64,000 bases of DNA from contig NZ_CP108644.1 in NCBI RefSeq assembly GCF_041435495.1, positions 7,301,501-7,365,500 of the forward strand, written 5' to 3'. Under the pieces are notes generated by a model, which saw only the letters and a program-made list of their open reading frames with translations, was not told the DNA's origin and made no database searches. Position 1 is the first letter of the stretch. Every line of letters begins with the position of its first letter. Made by a program: the position numbers and the translations under genes. This stretch comes from Streptomyces sp. NBC_01116 (lineage in GTDB: Bacteria; Actinomycetota; Actinomycetes; Streptomycetales; Streptomycetaceae). Of this stretch, positions 24,926-33,370 are shown in pieces.

Positions 24926-26743
24926 ATGCGCCGTTCCGTCGCCCGGAACACGTCGCTGTTGGCCGTCCTCGCCGTGGTCGCGTCGCTGGGAGCCGCCGCC
25001 CCGGTGGCCTCGGCACCGTCCGCCGCCCCACGTCCCGCGCCGCCCAAGTCCCCGGTGGCGGTGGGCCACGGGGGAGCGGTGGCGAGCGTCGACCCGGACG
25101 CGTCGGCCGCCGGGATCGAGGTGCTGCGCAAGGGCGGCAACGCGGTGGACGCGGCCGTGGCCACGGCCGCCGCGCTCGGCGTGACCGAGCCGTACTCGGC
25201 TGGCATCGGCGGCGGTGGCTACTTCGTCCACTACGACGCGAAGAAGCGCACCGTGCGGACGATCGACGGCCGCGAGACCGCACCGCGCAGCGCGGACGCC
25301 TCTCTCTTCCTGGAGAACGGCAAGCCGATCCCCTTCGAAGAGGGCGTGACCAGCGGCCTCGGCGTCGGCACGCCCGGCACCCCGGCCACCTGGGAGCGGG
25401 CCCTGGACGCGTGGGGCAGCAAGTCCCTGCGCACACTGCTGAAGCCGGCCGAGCGACTGGCCCGGGACGGCTTCGTCGTGGACGGCACCTTCCGCTCGCA
25501 GACGGCCTCCAACCAGGCCCGGTTCGCCGACTTCCCGGCCTCCGCCGAACTGTTCCTGCCGGGCGGTGAACTCCCGGTCGTCGGAAGTGTGTTCAAGAAC
25601 CCCGACCTGGCCCGTACGTATGCGAAGCTCGGCCGCGAGGGCGTCGAGGAGCTCTACCGGGGCGACGTGGCCGACGACATCGTCCGGACCGTGCGCAAGC
25701 CGCCCGTCGACCCGGACGCCACCCGGGTGGTGCGGCCCGGCGATCTCACCCGCGAGGACCTCGCCGACTACCGGACCCTGCGCAAGGACCCGACGAAGGT
25801 GAGCTACCGGGGCCTGGACGTCTACGGCATGGCCCCCTCCTCGTCCGGCGGCACCAGCGTCGGCGAGGCCCTCAACATCCTGGAGTCCACCGACCTTTCG
25901 CGCGCCGACCGGGTGCAGTACCTCCACCGCCTGATCGAGGCCAGCCGGATCGCGTTCGCCGACCGGGGACGCTGGGTCGGCGACCCAGCGTTCGAGGACG
26001 TCCCCACGAAGGAACTGCTGAGCCAGCGGTTCGCCGACGCGCGGGAGTGCCTGATCCGGGACGACAAGGCGCTGACCAGCCCCCTGGCGCCGGGTGACCC
26101 GCGCGACCCCGAGCGGTGCCGCAGCGGCGGCACGGCCGCGCCCACCACGTTCGAGGGCGAGAACACCACACACCTGACGACGGCCGACAAGTGGGGCAAC
26201 GTCGTCGCCTACACCCTGACCATCGAGACCACCGGGGGCAGCGCCATCACCGTGCCCGGCCGGGGCTTCCTGCTCAACAACGAACTGACCGACTTCTCCT
26301 TCGCGCCCGCCAACCCGGCCGTGCACGACCCGAACCTCCCGGGACCGGGCAAGCGGCCGCGCTCGTCGATCTCGCCGACCATCGTGCTGAAGCACGGCAA
26401 GCCTGTGCTCGCCCTCGGCTCGCCGGGCGGGGCCACGATCATCACGACCGTGCTCCAGTCGCTCACCGGACACCTGGACCGGGGGCTCCCGCTGGTCGAC
26501 GCGATCGCCGCGCCGCGCGCCAGCCAGCGCAACGCGCCGACGACGGAGATCGAGCCGGAGCTGTGGAACAGCCCGGTCCGCGCGGAGCTGGAGAAGCTCG
26601 GCCACGCCTTCAAGCAGAATCCGGAGATCGGGGCCGCCACCGGGGTGCAGCGGCTTCCCGACGGACGCTGGCTGGCGGCGGCGGAAAAGGTGCGCCGGGG
26701 CGGCGGCTCGGCCATGGTGGTGCATCCGGGCGGCGGTCACTGA
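24926..26743 (+). CDS. ggt: Secreted gamma-glutamyltransferase
   Basis: 605 residues. The signal peptide is NTSLLAVLAVVASLGAAAPVASA. The large-subunit region contains GGNAVDAAVATAAALGVTEPYSAGIGGGGYF. The autoprocessing nucleophile is probably Thr414 in ENTTHLTTADKWGN, which would become the N-terminus of the small subunit. Near the C-terminus SPGGATIITTVLQ is the glycine-rich active-site loop. The enzyme cleaves or transfers gamma-glutamyl groups from glutathione and gamma-glutamyl peptides outside the cell. It starts 7 nt after GGAGG. A terminator follows at 26822. Confidence 0.93.
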   Translation: MRRSVARNTSLLAVLAVVASLGAAAPVASAPSAAPRPAPPKSPVAVGHGGAVASVDPDASAAGIEVLRKGGNAVDAAVATAAALGVTEPYSAGIGGGGYFVHYDAKKRTVRTIDGRETAPRSADASLFLENGKPIPFEEGVTSGLGVGTPGTPATWERALDAWGSKSLRTLLKPAERLARDGFVVDGTFRSQTASNQARFADFPASAELFLPGGELPVVGSVFKNPDLARTYAKLGREGVEELYRGDVADDIVRTVRKPPVDPDATRVVRPGDLTREDLADYRTLRKDPTKVSYRGLDVYGMAPSSSGGTSVGEALNILESTDLSRADRVQYLHRLIEASRIAFADRGRWVGDPAFEDVPTKELLSQRFADARECLIRDDKALTSPLAPGDPRDPERCRSGGTAAPTTFEGENTTHLTTADKWGNVVAYTLTIETTGGSAITVPGRGFLLNNELTDFSFAPANPAVHDPNLPGPGKRPRSSISPTIVLKHGKPVLALGSPGGATIITTVLQSLTGHLDRGLPLVDAIAAPRASQRNAPTTEIEPELWNSPVRAELEKLGHAFKQNPEIGAATGVQRLPDGRWLAAAEKVRRGGGSAMVVHPGGGH

Positions 26744-26821
26744 GCCGGCCGGACGAAGCAGGGCCCCGGGGCCGGTATCGCGCGACACAGCGCGCGGTGC
26801 CGGTCCCGCGGCCTTGGCGCA

Positions 26822-26844
26822 CCCGCCCGGCCGAGCCGGGCGGG
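26822..26844 (+). terminator. Hairpin downstream of ggt
   Basis: Perfect 10-bp stem CCCGCCCGGC/GCCGGGCGGG with a CGA loop, between ggt and the chitosanase-like gene. Confidence 0.65.
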
Positions 26845-26913
26845 CCGGGGGAGGGGCGTCGCTCCAGGGGACCGGTACCGGTCCCCCGTCCACCGGAAGG
26901 GTCCTCCCGTACG

Positions 26914-27645
26914 ATGCGCACTCGCATGCTCGCCCTGACATCAGCCGCCTGCGGCGCGGCACTGCTCCAAGCGGCGGCGCTGCCCGCGTCCGCCAATGGC
27001 CCGGGGACCGGCCCCGGGGCCGGCCAGGAGCGGGGAACGGCCGGAGTGGGTGCCGCCGGAAGGGACGCGACCGCCGCCGAACTGCTGGCCGAGGTCCGCG
27101 CCTGCGCCCGTATCTCGAAAGGCGCCTACCGCACCGACAGTGGCAGCCCCAAGGCGACGGTGCCCGTCTGCGGAACCGAGGACGCCGTCTTCTGGAAGGC
27201 GGACATGGACATCGACTGCGACGGCAGGAGGACGAAGGCATGCAACCGGAAGACCGATCCGTACTTCCTCCCGGAGACCGCCTTCCAGAGCTCCCGCGGC
27301 GAACCCCTGGACTCGGCCGCCCTCCCCCATGTGGTCGTACCGGGCCCGAGCAGGGTGTGGGACTACCGGAAGCCGGGGCTCACCGGCGGCAGCGTCGTGG
27401 CGGTCGTGTACCGGGACCGGGTGCGGTACGGGGTGATCGGCGACACCGGCCCAACGGGCATCATCGGGGAGGCGTCGTACGCCATGGCGAAGACCCTCGG
27501 CATCGATCCCGACCCGTCGACCGGCGGAGCCGGGTCCGGCGTCACCTACATCGCGTTCAAGGACTCCCGCGTCTCCCCGATCGAGAGCCGCGCACGGGCG
27601 CGGAGCCGGGGAGCGGAACTGGCCCGGGAGTTCGTCGGGCGCTGA
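26914..27645 (+). CDS. Secreted chitosanase-like protein (glycoside hydrolase family 75)
   Basis: 243 residues. A signal peptide (MRTRMLALTSAACGAALLQ, cleavage likely after ASA) and a Gly-rich linker lead to a GH75-like domain. Features are the CGT.DAVFWKADMDIDCDG block, whose acidic residues are the expected catalytic site, and YGVIGDTGPTGIIGEASYAMAK. This matches fungal and streptomycete GH75 chitosanases, which hydrolyse beta-1,4-glucosamine chains. A purine-rich GGAAGGG lies upstream of ATG 26914. Confidence 0.8.
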   Translation: MRTRMLALTSAACGAALLQAAALPASANGPGTGPGAGQERGTAGVGAAGRDATAAELLAEVRACARISKGAYRTDSGSPKATVPVCGTEDAVFWKADMDIDCDGRRTKACNRKTDPYFLPETAFQSSRGEPLDSAALPHVVVPGPSRVWDYRKPGLTGGSVVAVVYRDRVRYGVIGDTGPTGIIGEASYAMAKTLGIDPDPSTGGAGSGVTYIAFKDSRVSPIESRARARSRGAELAREFVGR

Positions 27646-27856
27646 CGGCGCCGGGCCGGATCCTCCGCGGGCGTGGCCCCGCACCACGACGGCATGATCC
27701 GCCACCGACGACGCCACCCTCGTCCACGACGAGGCCGGCTCCCCGTTCCGGGGCGACAACGGCCGAAGGGGACGCAACCGGTCCGGGCGACTCCCCGGAC
27801 TCGTCCGTTCCGAACGGAACGCCCGGGGCGCCGGCCTCCTGTGACGGACGGCCCGC

Positions 27857-28624
27857 TCAGAGCGCGGTGAGGACGCGCGGGCCGTCGTTCGTGATCGCCA
27901 CCGTGTGCTCGGCGTGCGAGGCCCGGCTGCCGTCCGTCGTCCGCAGCGTCCAGCCGTCCTCGTCGTGGCGGAAATCGTCGCCGCCACCGCCGATCAGCAT
28001 GGGCTCGATCGCCAGGACCATGCCGTGCCGCAGCGCCATGCCGCGCCCCGGCCGTCCCTCGTTCGGCACGGACGGGTCCTCGTGCATGGACCGGCCGATG
28101 CCGTGGCCGCCGTAGCCGTCCAGGATGCCGTAGCCCGCCTTCCGGCAGACCGTGCCGATCGCGTGGGCGATGTCGCCGATGCGGTTGCCGACCACGGCCG
28201 CGCCGATCCCGGCCGCCAGGGCCTCGTTCGCGGTGTCGATGAGCCGGGTGTCGGCGGGGCGGGCCTCGCCCACGGTGAAGCTGATCGCCGAGTCGCCGGC
28301 CCAGCCGCCCAGGAGGGCTCCCGCGTCCACGCTGACCAGGTCCCCGTCGCGCAGCGGATCGGCCGAGGGGATGCCGTGGACGATCGCGTCGTTGACCGAG
28401 ACGCAGATGACGGCCGGGAACGGGGTGGGCGCGAAGTGCGGCCTGTAGTTCAGGAACGGCGAGGAGGCCCCGGCCCCGCTCAGCACCTCGCGGGCCGCCT
28501 CGTCCAGGTCGCGGGGGCTCACGCCGACCGCCGCCGCCTCCCGCGCCCGGGTCAGGATCTGCGCGACGACTCGTCCGGCCTCGCGCATCGCTGCGATGTG
28601 TGTGTCTGTCTTGATGTGCACCAT
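27857..28624 (-). CDS. map: Type I methionine aminopeptidase
   Basis: 255 residues. The dinuclear metal ligands appear in order: two Asp in SVDAGALLGGWAGDSA, His in GYGGHGIGR, Glu in AIEPML and Glu in HAEHTVAI. It removes N-terminal methionine from new proteins. There is no zinc-finger extension. Start choice is ambiguous among ATG 28630, ATG 28624 and GTG 28621. TATAGT ends 7 nt before 28624, which fits a leaderless start there. It is divergent from a small XRE regulator, with repeats in between. Streptomyces usually also has a map gene in the ribosomal-protein region, so this is probably a second, specially regulated copy. Confidence 0.92.
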   Translation of the reverse strand: MVHIKTDTHIAAMREAGRVVAQILTRAREAAAVGVSPRDLDEAAREVLSGAGASSPFLNYRPHFAPTPFPAVICVSVNDAIVHGIPSADPLRDGDLVSVDAGALLGGWAGDSAISFTVGEARPADTRLIDTANEALAAGIGAAVVGNRIGDIAHAIGTVCRKAGYGILDGYGGHGIGRSMHEDPSVPNEGRPGRGMALRHGMVLAIEPMLIGGGGDDFRHDEDGWTLRTTDGSRASHAEHTVAITNDGPRVLTAL

Positions 28625-28630
28625 GCCCAT

Positions 28631-28669
28631 TACTATACCGGTAGAAGCGGTATAGTAATGACGGTATAG
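28631..28669. promoter_or_regulatory. Repeat cluster (CGGTATAG half-sites) between map and XRE gene
   Basis: TACTATACCG (28631-28640) and CGGTATAGTA (28648-28657) form a perfect 10-bp inverted repeat around GTAGAAG. A third CGGTATAG lies at 28662-28669, repeated 14 bp after the second. The first arm abuts the map start and overlaps its TATAGT -10; the third overlaps the expected -35 of the XRE gene. It is the likely operator of the XRE protein. Confidence 0.7.
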
Positions 28670-28697
28670 AAATGGCATTCCGTAGTAGGGTGGGTCC

Positions 28698-28967
28698 ATG
28701 GTCCGTACCCCTCTGACACCCGAAGAGCGCCTGCGCGGCGAACGGCTCGGCGCACTGCTCCGCGCGGCGCGCGGGGAGCGCAGCATGGCCGCCGTCGCCG
28801 CGAGCGCCGGAATCTCCGCGGAGACCCTCCGGAAGATCGAGACCGGCCGCGCACCCACGCCCGCCTTCTTCACCGTGGCCGCCCTCGCGGGCGCGCTGGG
28901 CCTCTCCATGGACGAGATCCTCGGCCGGTGCGCGCCCGAACCGGCAGCCACCCCGCTGATCGCGTGA
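28698..28967 (+). CDS. Small XRE-family transcriptional regulator
   Basis: 89 residues, almost all a Cro/C1-type HTH: ERLGALLRAARGERSMAAVAASAGISAETLRKIETGRAPTPAFFTVAALAGALGLSMDEIL. TAGGGT 6 nt before the ATG indicates a leaderless start. Divergence from map and the CGGTATAG repeats between them suggest it represses both promoters. The GTG of the next gene follows after 23 bp. Confidence 0.9.
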   Translation: MVRTPLTPEERLRGERLGALLRAARGERSMAAVAASAGISAETLRKIETGRAPTPAFFTVAALAGALGLSMDEILGRCAPEPAATPLIA

Positions 28968-28990
28968 CGCGGGGCGGGTAGGGTCGCGCC

Positions 28991-29371
28991 GTGACTCTCC
29001 AGGACTTCGCGCGCAGCGAATACGTCAGCCTGACCACGTACCGGAAGAACGGCACCCCCGTCGCCACGCCCGTCTGGGCCGCCGCCGAGGGCGATGTGCT
29101 GTACGTCTGGACCCGCTCCGACTCGTGGAAGGTCAAGCGGCTGCGCAACAACGGCAAGGTCCTCGTCACCGTCTGCGACGTACGCGGCAGGATCGCCGAA
29201 GGGGCCCCGAGTGCGGAGGGCGCGGCGAAGCTCCTCGACGAGGACGGCACCCGCGCGGCGCGCAAGCTGCTGGCGCGCAAGTACACCTGGAAGTTCTGGC
29301 TCGTCGACTGGCCCGCGACGGTCGCCCGGCTCGGCAAGCGCCCGCACACCGGGATCGCCATCACCTTCTGA
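28991..29371 (+). CDS. PPOX-class F420-dependent oxidoreductase
   Basis: 126 residues of the split-barrel pyridoxamine-oxidase-like fold. The segments YVSLTTYRKNGTPVATPVWAAAEGDVLYVWTRSDSWKVKRLRNN fit the actinobacterial F420/flavin-binding subgroup (TIGR03666-like). Substrate unknown. GTG 28991 lies 6 nt after TAGGGT (leaderless). Confidence 0.83.
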   Translation: MTLQDFARSEYVSLTTYRKNGTPVATPVWAAAEGDVLYVWTRSDSWKVKRLRNNGKVLVTVCDVRGRIAEGAPSAEGAAKLLDEDGTRAARKLLARKYTWKFWLVDWPATVARLGKRPHTGIAITF

Positions 29372-29525
29372 GCCCGGCCGCCGCCGGAGCGCGAAGGGGT
29401 GCGCGGCCGACCGGTGCGCTCCCGCCGCATCGTCCCCGAAAGCCGCGCGTAGCCGTCCCGTAACACGCCTGCGGTCGAATGCCTCCGGACGGGAAGGCTC
29501 CCGTCGGCGGTCGGCGAGGGCGACG

Positions 29526-30920
29526 ATGACGGTGCATCAGCAGGCTTACGAAACAGGCGCGTTCGCGCGCTACCTGCGGGAACTGGTGGCACGACTGGAC
29601 CCCGGGCGGGGCTGGTACGGGGTCTTCGCCCGGCGTGACCCGGTCGGTATGCGCTCCTGCCTGGACGGGGCGGAGATCCCGCCCTGGGATGTGGTGGAGT
29701 CGCTGCTCGCGGACCTGGCCGCCCTGCACGGCCCCCGGTTCGCCGAGCGGCTCTCGGGCCGGGCCGCCGCGCTCCACGCCGCGTCCGCCGCCACCCACGA
29801 CCGCCGGCCCGGTGGACGCCAGGAGCTCGTCCACCGGCTGGAGTTGATGATCCGCGAGCAGCGGCGGACGGCCGAACGCCTACGCGACGCGGGGCCGGGC
29901 GGCCCGCACCCGGCAGAACCGGAAGCGCTCGCCTGGGCCCGCGACGACCACCAACGGGCCACGGCCCGCTGCGCCGAGCTGCGGGAGCGGCTGGCCGCCG
30001 TGACGGTTCCCGAGGTCCGGCCGAGGGATGAGGGCGAGGACGCCTACGGGCCGCCTGCCGGGGGCTTCGAGGGGGTCCGGCCAGACGCCCCGGCCCCCGC
30101 TTCGCCCGACGCCCCGCCCCGCGACGCCTCGGCCCGCGACGCCTCGGCCCCCAGCGCTCCCGCGCCCCGGCGCGGGAAGCCGCGGGGTGCCCGGTTCGCG
30201 GGTCTGGAGGTCGATGCGGAGGGGGCCGCCGATCACGCCCCCTCGCCGCTGCCCGGTCCGCCCGCGCCCTCGCGCTCGGGCGCGTCCGCCCCGCGCGGCG
30301 CACGCTTCGGCGGCGGCGCGGGGGAGGGGAACCGCGAGGGCCGGGGCACGGCCGGGCGGGACCGCGCGGCGGAGGCCCTGCCGGACCCGGCTGCCGGGCA
30401 GGCCGTCGCCGGGGCCGTCGCCCGACTGGTCCGGCTGCGCGCCGAGGGCCGCAGCGGTGAGGCGCACGGGGTGCTCTGCGAGGTCGCGGCCTGGCCCGCG
30501 CCCCGGCTGCCGGTGCTCGCGGTCGCCCTGTACCGCGCCGGGCTCGCCGCCGACTGGACGACCCTGCTCTGGGAGGCGTCCTCGCTGCCGCCCGCCGGAT
30601 TCGCCGCGGCCGCGGACGCCCTGGCCGCCGCCGGGCGCGAGGCGGACTGCGGGCTCCTGCTGCGCCAGGGTGTCGCCCGGCCCGCCGCCGAGGTGGCCGA
30701 GGCGGCGGACGCCCTGGACGGCGCCGGCCGGGAGCGGGAGGCTCGGGACCTGCTCGGCGCCTTCGTCCGCGTACGCACTCCGCGGGAGGCCGCCGAGCTG
30801 GCCGGGGCCGGCGGGACCCGGCTGCTGCCCCTCCTCCTGGCGGCGGCCCGCGAGGTGTCGGCGGAGCGGGAGTGGGACCTGGTGCACGCGCTGCGGGTGG
30901 CGGGAGTGACGGGCGTCTGA
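29526..30920 (+). CDS. Large hypothetical protein with helical ends and disordered middle
   Basis: 464 residues. The N-terminal region (about 1-170) is helical, with GAFARYLRELVARLDPGRGWYGVFARRDPVGMRSCLDGAEIPPWDVVESLLADLAALHG followed by a coiled-coil-prone stretch. About 130 residues of Pro/Ala/Arg-rich low complexity follow, including a repeated DASARDASAPSAPAP and two copies of a PRGARF motif. The C-terminal 180 residues are alanine-rich helical repeats that look like a degenerate TPR/HEAT-type solenoid. There is no enzyme motif or signal peptide. I do not recognise a function. It stands alone. Confidence 0.7.
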   Translation: MTVHQQAYETGAFARYLRELVARLDPGRGWYGVFARRDPVGMRSCLDGAEIPPWDVVESLLADLAALHGPRFAERLSGRAAALHAASAATHDRRPGGRQELVHRLELMIREQRRTAERLRDAGPGGPHPAEPEALAWARDDHQRATARCAELRERLAAVTVPEVRPRDEGEDAYGPPAGGFEGVRPDAPAPASPDAPPRDASARDASAPSAPAPRRGKPRGARFAGLEVDAEGAADHAPSPLPGPPAPSRSGASAPRGARFGGGAGEGNREGRGTAGRDRAAEALPDPAAGQAVAGAVARLVRLRAEGRSGEAHGVLCEVAAWPAPRLPVLAVALYRAGLAADWTTLLWEASSLPPAGFAAAADALAAAGREADCGLLLRQGVARPAAEVAEAADALDGAGREREARDLLGAFVRVRTPREAAELAGAGGTRLLPLLLAAAREVSAEREWDLVHALRVAGVTGV

Positions 30921-31067
30921 GGTCCTCGGCCGTGCTCCGAGGCCCGCGGAGGCGTCGTGCACACCGCCGGAGACCGGGACCGTGTCCGTTGTGGACCGGT
31001 CGGGTGCGAAACATGATCGACTCCGCCGGTTCACGGCGATGGTCTTGCCCCGCCGGACGGAGGGGCT

Positions 31068-31111
31068 TACGTTCTCCATCCATGCACCGATCTACGTGCG
31101 TAGAGAACGTA
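31068..31111. promoter_or_regulatory. CGTAG-type repeats upstream of the pyrimidine catabolic cluster
   Basis: TACGTTCTC (31068-31076) and GAGAACGTA (31103-31111) form a perfect 9-bp inverted repeat. Between them CTACG-TG-CGTAG (31092-31103) forms a second. The cluster lies 35-78 bp before the first gene and is a plausible operator and promoter region. Confidence 0.5.
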
Positions 31112-31145
31112 GAGGCTCTCTGACGCCGCGTCGAAGGAGCAGCTC

Positions 31146-31988
31146 ATGTCCCACGTCGTACGCGCCGCACTCGTCCAGGCGACCTGGACCGGCGACACCG
31201 AATCCATGATCGCCAAGCACGAGGAACACGCGCGCGAGGCCGCCCGGCAGGGCGCGAAGATCATCGGCTTCCAGGAGGTGTTCAACGCCCCCTACTTCTG
31301 CCAGGTCCAGGAGCCCGAGCACTACCGCTGGGCCGAGCCGGTCCCGGACGGGCCGACCGTCCGGCGCATGCAGGATCTGGCCCGCGAGACCGGCATGGTC
31401 GTCGTCGTCCCGGTCTTCGAGATCGAGCAGTCCGGCTTCTACTACAACACCGCGGCCGTGATCGACGCCGACGGCTCGTATCTCGGCAAGTACCGCAAGC
31501 ACCACATCCCGCAGGTCAAGGGATTCTGGGAGAAGTACTACTTCAAGCCCGGCAACGCCGGCTGGCCGGTCTTCGACACCGCCGTCGGCAAGGTGGGCGT
31601 CTACATCTGCTACGACCGGCACTTCCCCGAGGGTTGGCGTCAACTCGGACTCGGCGGAGCCCAGTTGGTGTACAACCCGTCGGCCACCTCGCGCGGACTC
31701 TCCAGCCATCTCTGGCAGTTGGAGCAGCCGGCCTCCGCCGTGGCCAACGAGTACTTCGTCGCCGCGATCAACCGGGTCGGCCAGGAGGAGTACGGCGACA
31801 ACGACTTCTACGGCACCAGCTACTTCGTCGACCCGCGCGGCCAGTTCGTCGGGGACGTGGCCAGCGACAAGGAAGAGGAACTCCTCGTACGCGACCTGGA
31901 CTTCGACCTGATCGAGGAAGTCCGGCAGCAGTGGGCCTTCTACCGCGACCGAAGGCCCGACGCCTACGACGGGCTGGTGGAGCCGTGA
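31146..31988 (+). CDS. Beta-ureidopropionase / nitrilase-superfamily amidohydrolase
   Basis: 280 residues with the nitrilase catalytic triad Glu44 (GFQEVF), Lys118 (KYRKHHIP) and Cys155 (VYICYDRHFPE). It is close to N-carbamoyl-beta-alanine amidohydrolases (PydC/Upb). It would hydrolyse N-carbamoyl-beta-amino acids to beta-amino acid, CO2 and ammonia, the third step of reductive pyrimidine breakdown. AAGGAG lies upstream of the ATG. It overlaps the aminotransferase gene by 4 bp (GTGA). Confidence 0.88.
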   Translation: MSHVVRAALVQATWTGDTESMIAKHEEHAREAARQGAKIIGFQEVFNAPYFCQVQEPEHYRWAEPVPDGPTVRRMQDLARETGMVVVVPVFEIEQSGFYYNTAAVIDADGSYLGKYRKHHIPQVKGFWEKYYFKPGNAGWPVFDTAVGKVGVYICYDRHFPEGWRQLGLGGAQLVYNPSATSRGLSSHLWQLEQPASAVANEYFVAAINRVGQEEYGDNDFYGTSYFVDPRGQFVGDVASDKEEELLVRDLDFDLIEEVRQQWAFYRDRRPDAYDGLVEP

Positions 31989-33268
31989 CCGGACTGCACG
32001 AGCGCCACCTCGCCGTCAGCCCCGAGTGGCTGGCCCTCTACTACCGCCACCCCCTGGAACTCACCCACGGCGAGGGCCGCCACGTCTGGGACGCGGACGG
32101 GAACCGCTACCTGGACTTCTTCGGCGGCATCCTCACCACGATGACCGCCCACGCCCTGCCCGAGGTGACCAAGGCGGTCGCCGAGCAGGCCGGGCGGATC
32201 ATCCACTCCTCCACCCTCTACCTCAACCGCCCCATGGTGGAGATGGCCGAGCGGATCGCCGCCCTCTCCGGCATCCCCGACGCCCGGGTCTTCTTCACCA
32301 CCTCCGGCACCGAGGCCAACGACACCGCCCTGCTGCTCGCCACCGCGTACCGCCGCTCCAACCAGATCCTGGCGATGCGCAACAGCTACCACGGCCGCTC
32401 GTTCTCCGCGGTCTCCATCACCGGCAACCAGGCCTGGTCGCCCACGAGTCTGTCCCCGCTCCAGACCCTGTACGTCCACGGCGGCGTCCGCACCCGCGGC
32501 CCGTACGCCGAGCTGAGCGACGAGCGGTTCATCCAGGCGTGCGTGGCCGACCTGGAGGACCTCCTCGGGCACACCCGCAATCCGGCGGCCCTGATCGCCG
32601 AACCCATCCAGGGCGTCGGCGGCTTCACCTCCCCGCCCGACGGCCTGTTCGCCGCGTTCCGGGAGGTCCTGGACCGGCACGGGGTGCTGTGGATCTCGGA
32701 CGAGGTGCAGACCGGGTGGGGCCGGACCGGTGACCACTTCTGGGGCTGGCAGGCGCACGCCGAGCACGGGCCGCCGGACATCCTCACCTTCGCCAAGGGC
32801 GTCGGCAACGGCATGTCGGTCGGGGGAGTGGTGGCCCGCGCCGAGGTGATGAACTGCCTCGACGCCAACTCCATCTCCACCTTCGGCGGTTCGCCGATCA
32901 CCATGGCCGCCTCGCTCGCCAACCTCTCGTACCTCCTGGAGCACGACCTCCAGGGCAACGCGCGGCGCGTCGGCGGGCTCCTCATCGAACGGCTGCGGGG
33001 CATCGCCGCCGCATCGCCCGCCGTGCGCGAGGTGCGCGGCCGGGGCCTGATGATCGGTGTCGAGCTGGTGAGGCCCGGCACCGACGAGGCAGCCCCGGAG
33101 GCCGCGACTGCCGTCCTCGAAGCGGCCCGCGCGGGCGGACTGCTCATCGGCAAGGGCGGCGGCCACAGCACCAGCGTCCTCAGGATCGCCCCGCCGCTGA
33201 CCCTGACCGTCGCCGAGGCCGAGGAAGGCGCGGCGATCCTCGCGGACGCCCTGCACGCGGCGGGCTGA
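31985..33268 (+). CDS. Class III PLP aminotransferase (beta-alanine type)
   Basis: 427 residues: FTTSGTEANDTAL (PLP phosphate binding), Asp in WISDEVQTGWGRTG, and PLP Lys271 in TFAKGVGNG. It resembles AGXT2-like omega-aminotransferases. Here the substrate is probably beta-alanine or 3-aminoisobutyrate, giving malonate or methylmalonate semialdehyde. The GTG start overlaps the upstream stop, so it is translationally coupled to the ureidopropionase. Confidence 0.9.
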   Translation: MTGLHERHLAVSPEWLALYYRHPLELTHGEGRHVWDADGNRYLDFFGGILTTMTAHALPEVTKAVAEQAGRIIHSSTLYLNRPMVEMAERIAALSGIPDARVFFTTSGTEANDTALLLATAYRRSNQILAMRNSYHGRSFSAVSITGNQAWSPTSLSPLQTLYVHGGVRTRGPYAELSDERFIQACVADLEDLLGHTRNPAALIAEPIQGVGGFTSPPDGLFAAFREVLDRHGVLWISDEVQTGWGRTGDHFWGWQAHAEHGPPDILTFAKGVGNGMSVGGVVARAEVMNCLDANSISTFGGSPITMAASLANLSYLLEHDLQGNARRVGGLLIERLRGIAAASPAVREVRGRGLMIGVELVRPGTDEAAPEAATAVLEAARAGGLLIGKGGGHSTSVLRIAPPLTLTVAEAEEGAAILADALHAAG

Positions 33269-33306
33269 CCCCCGACCGGGCGTTGCCCGTACGTAGACGA
33301 ACCGCG

Positions 33307-33354
33307 CGGGGCGGCCCCGGCCGTACGCCCAGAGGGCCGGCGGGGGCCGCCCCG
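33307..33354 (+). terminator. Hairpin between aminotransferase and dihydropyrimidinase genes
   Basis: A 12-bp stem CGGGGCGGCCCC/GGGGCCGCCCCG, extended inward by GGCC pairing, lies 15 bp before the dihydropyrimidinase start and its AAGGAG site. It may be a processing or partial-termination point that sets gene ratios within the cluster. Confidence 0.55.
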
Positions 33355-33370
33355 AGTTAAGGAGACACCC

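Noticed and set aside
27646..27856. A possible small gene between the chitosanase and map
   Set aside because: The plus frame has no good start or ribosome-binding site and its composition is not protein-like. I treat it as non-coding.
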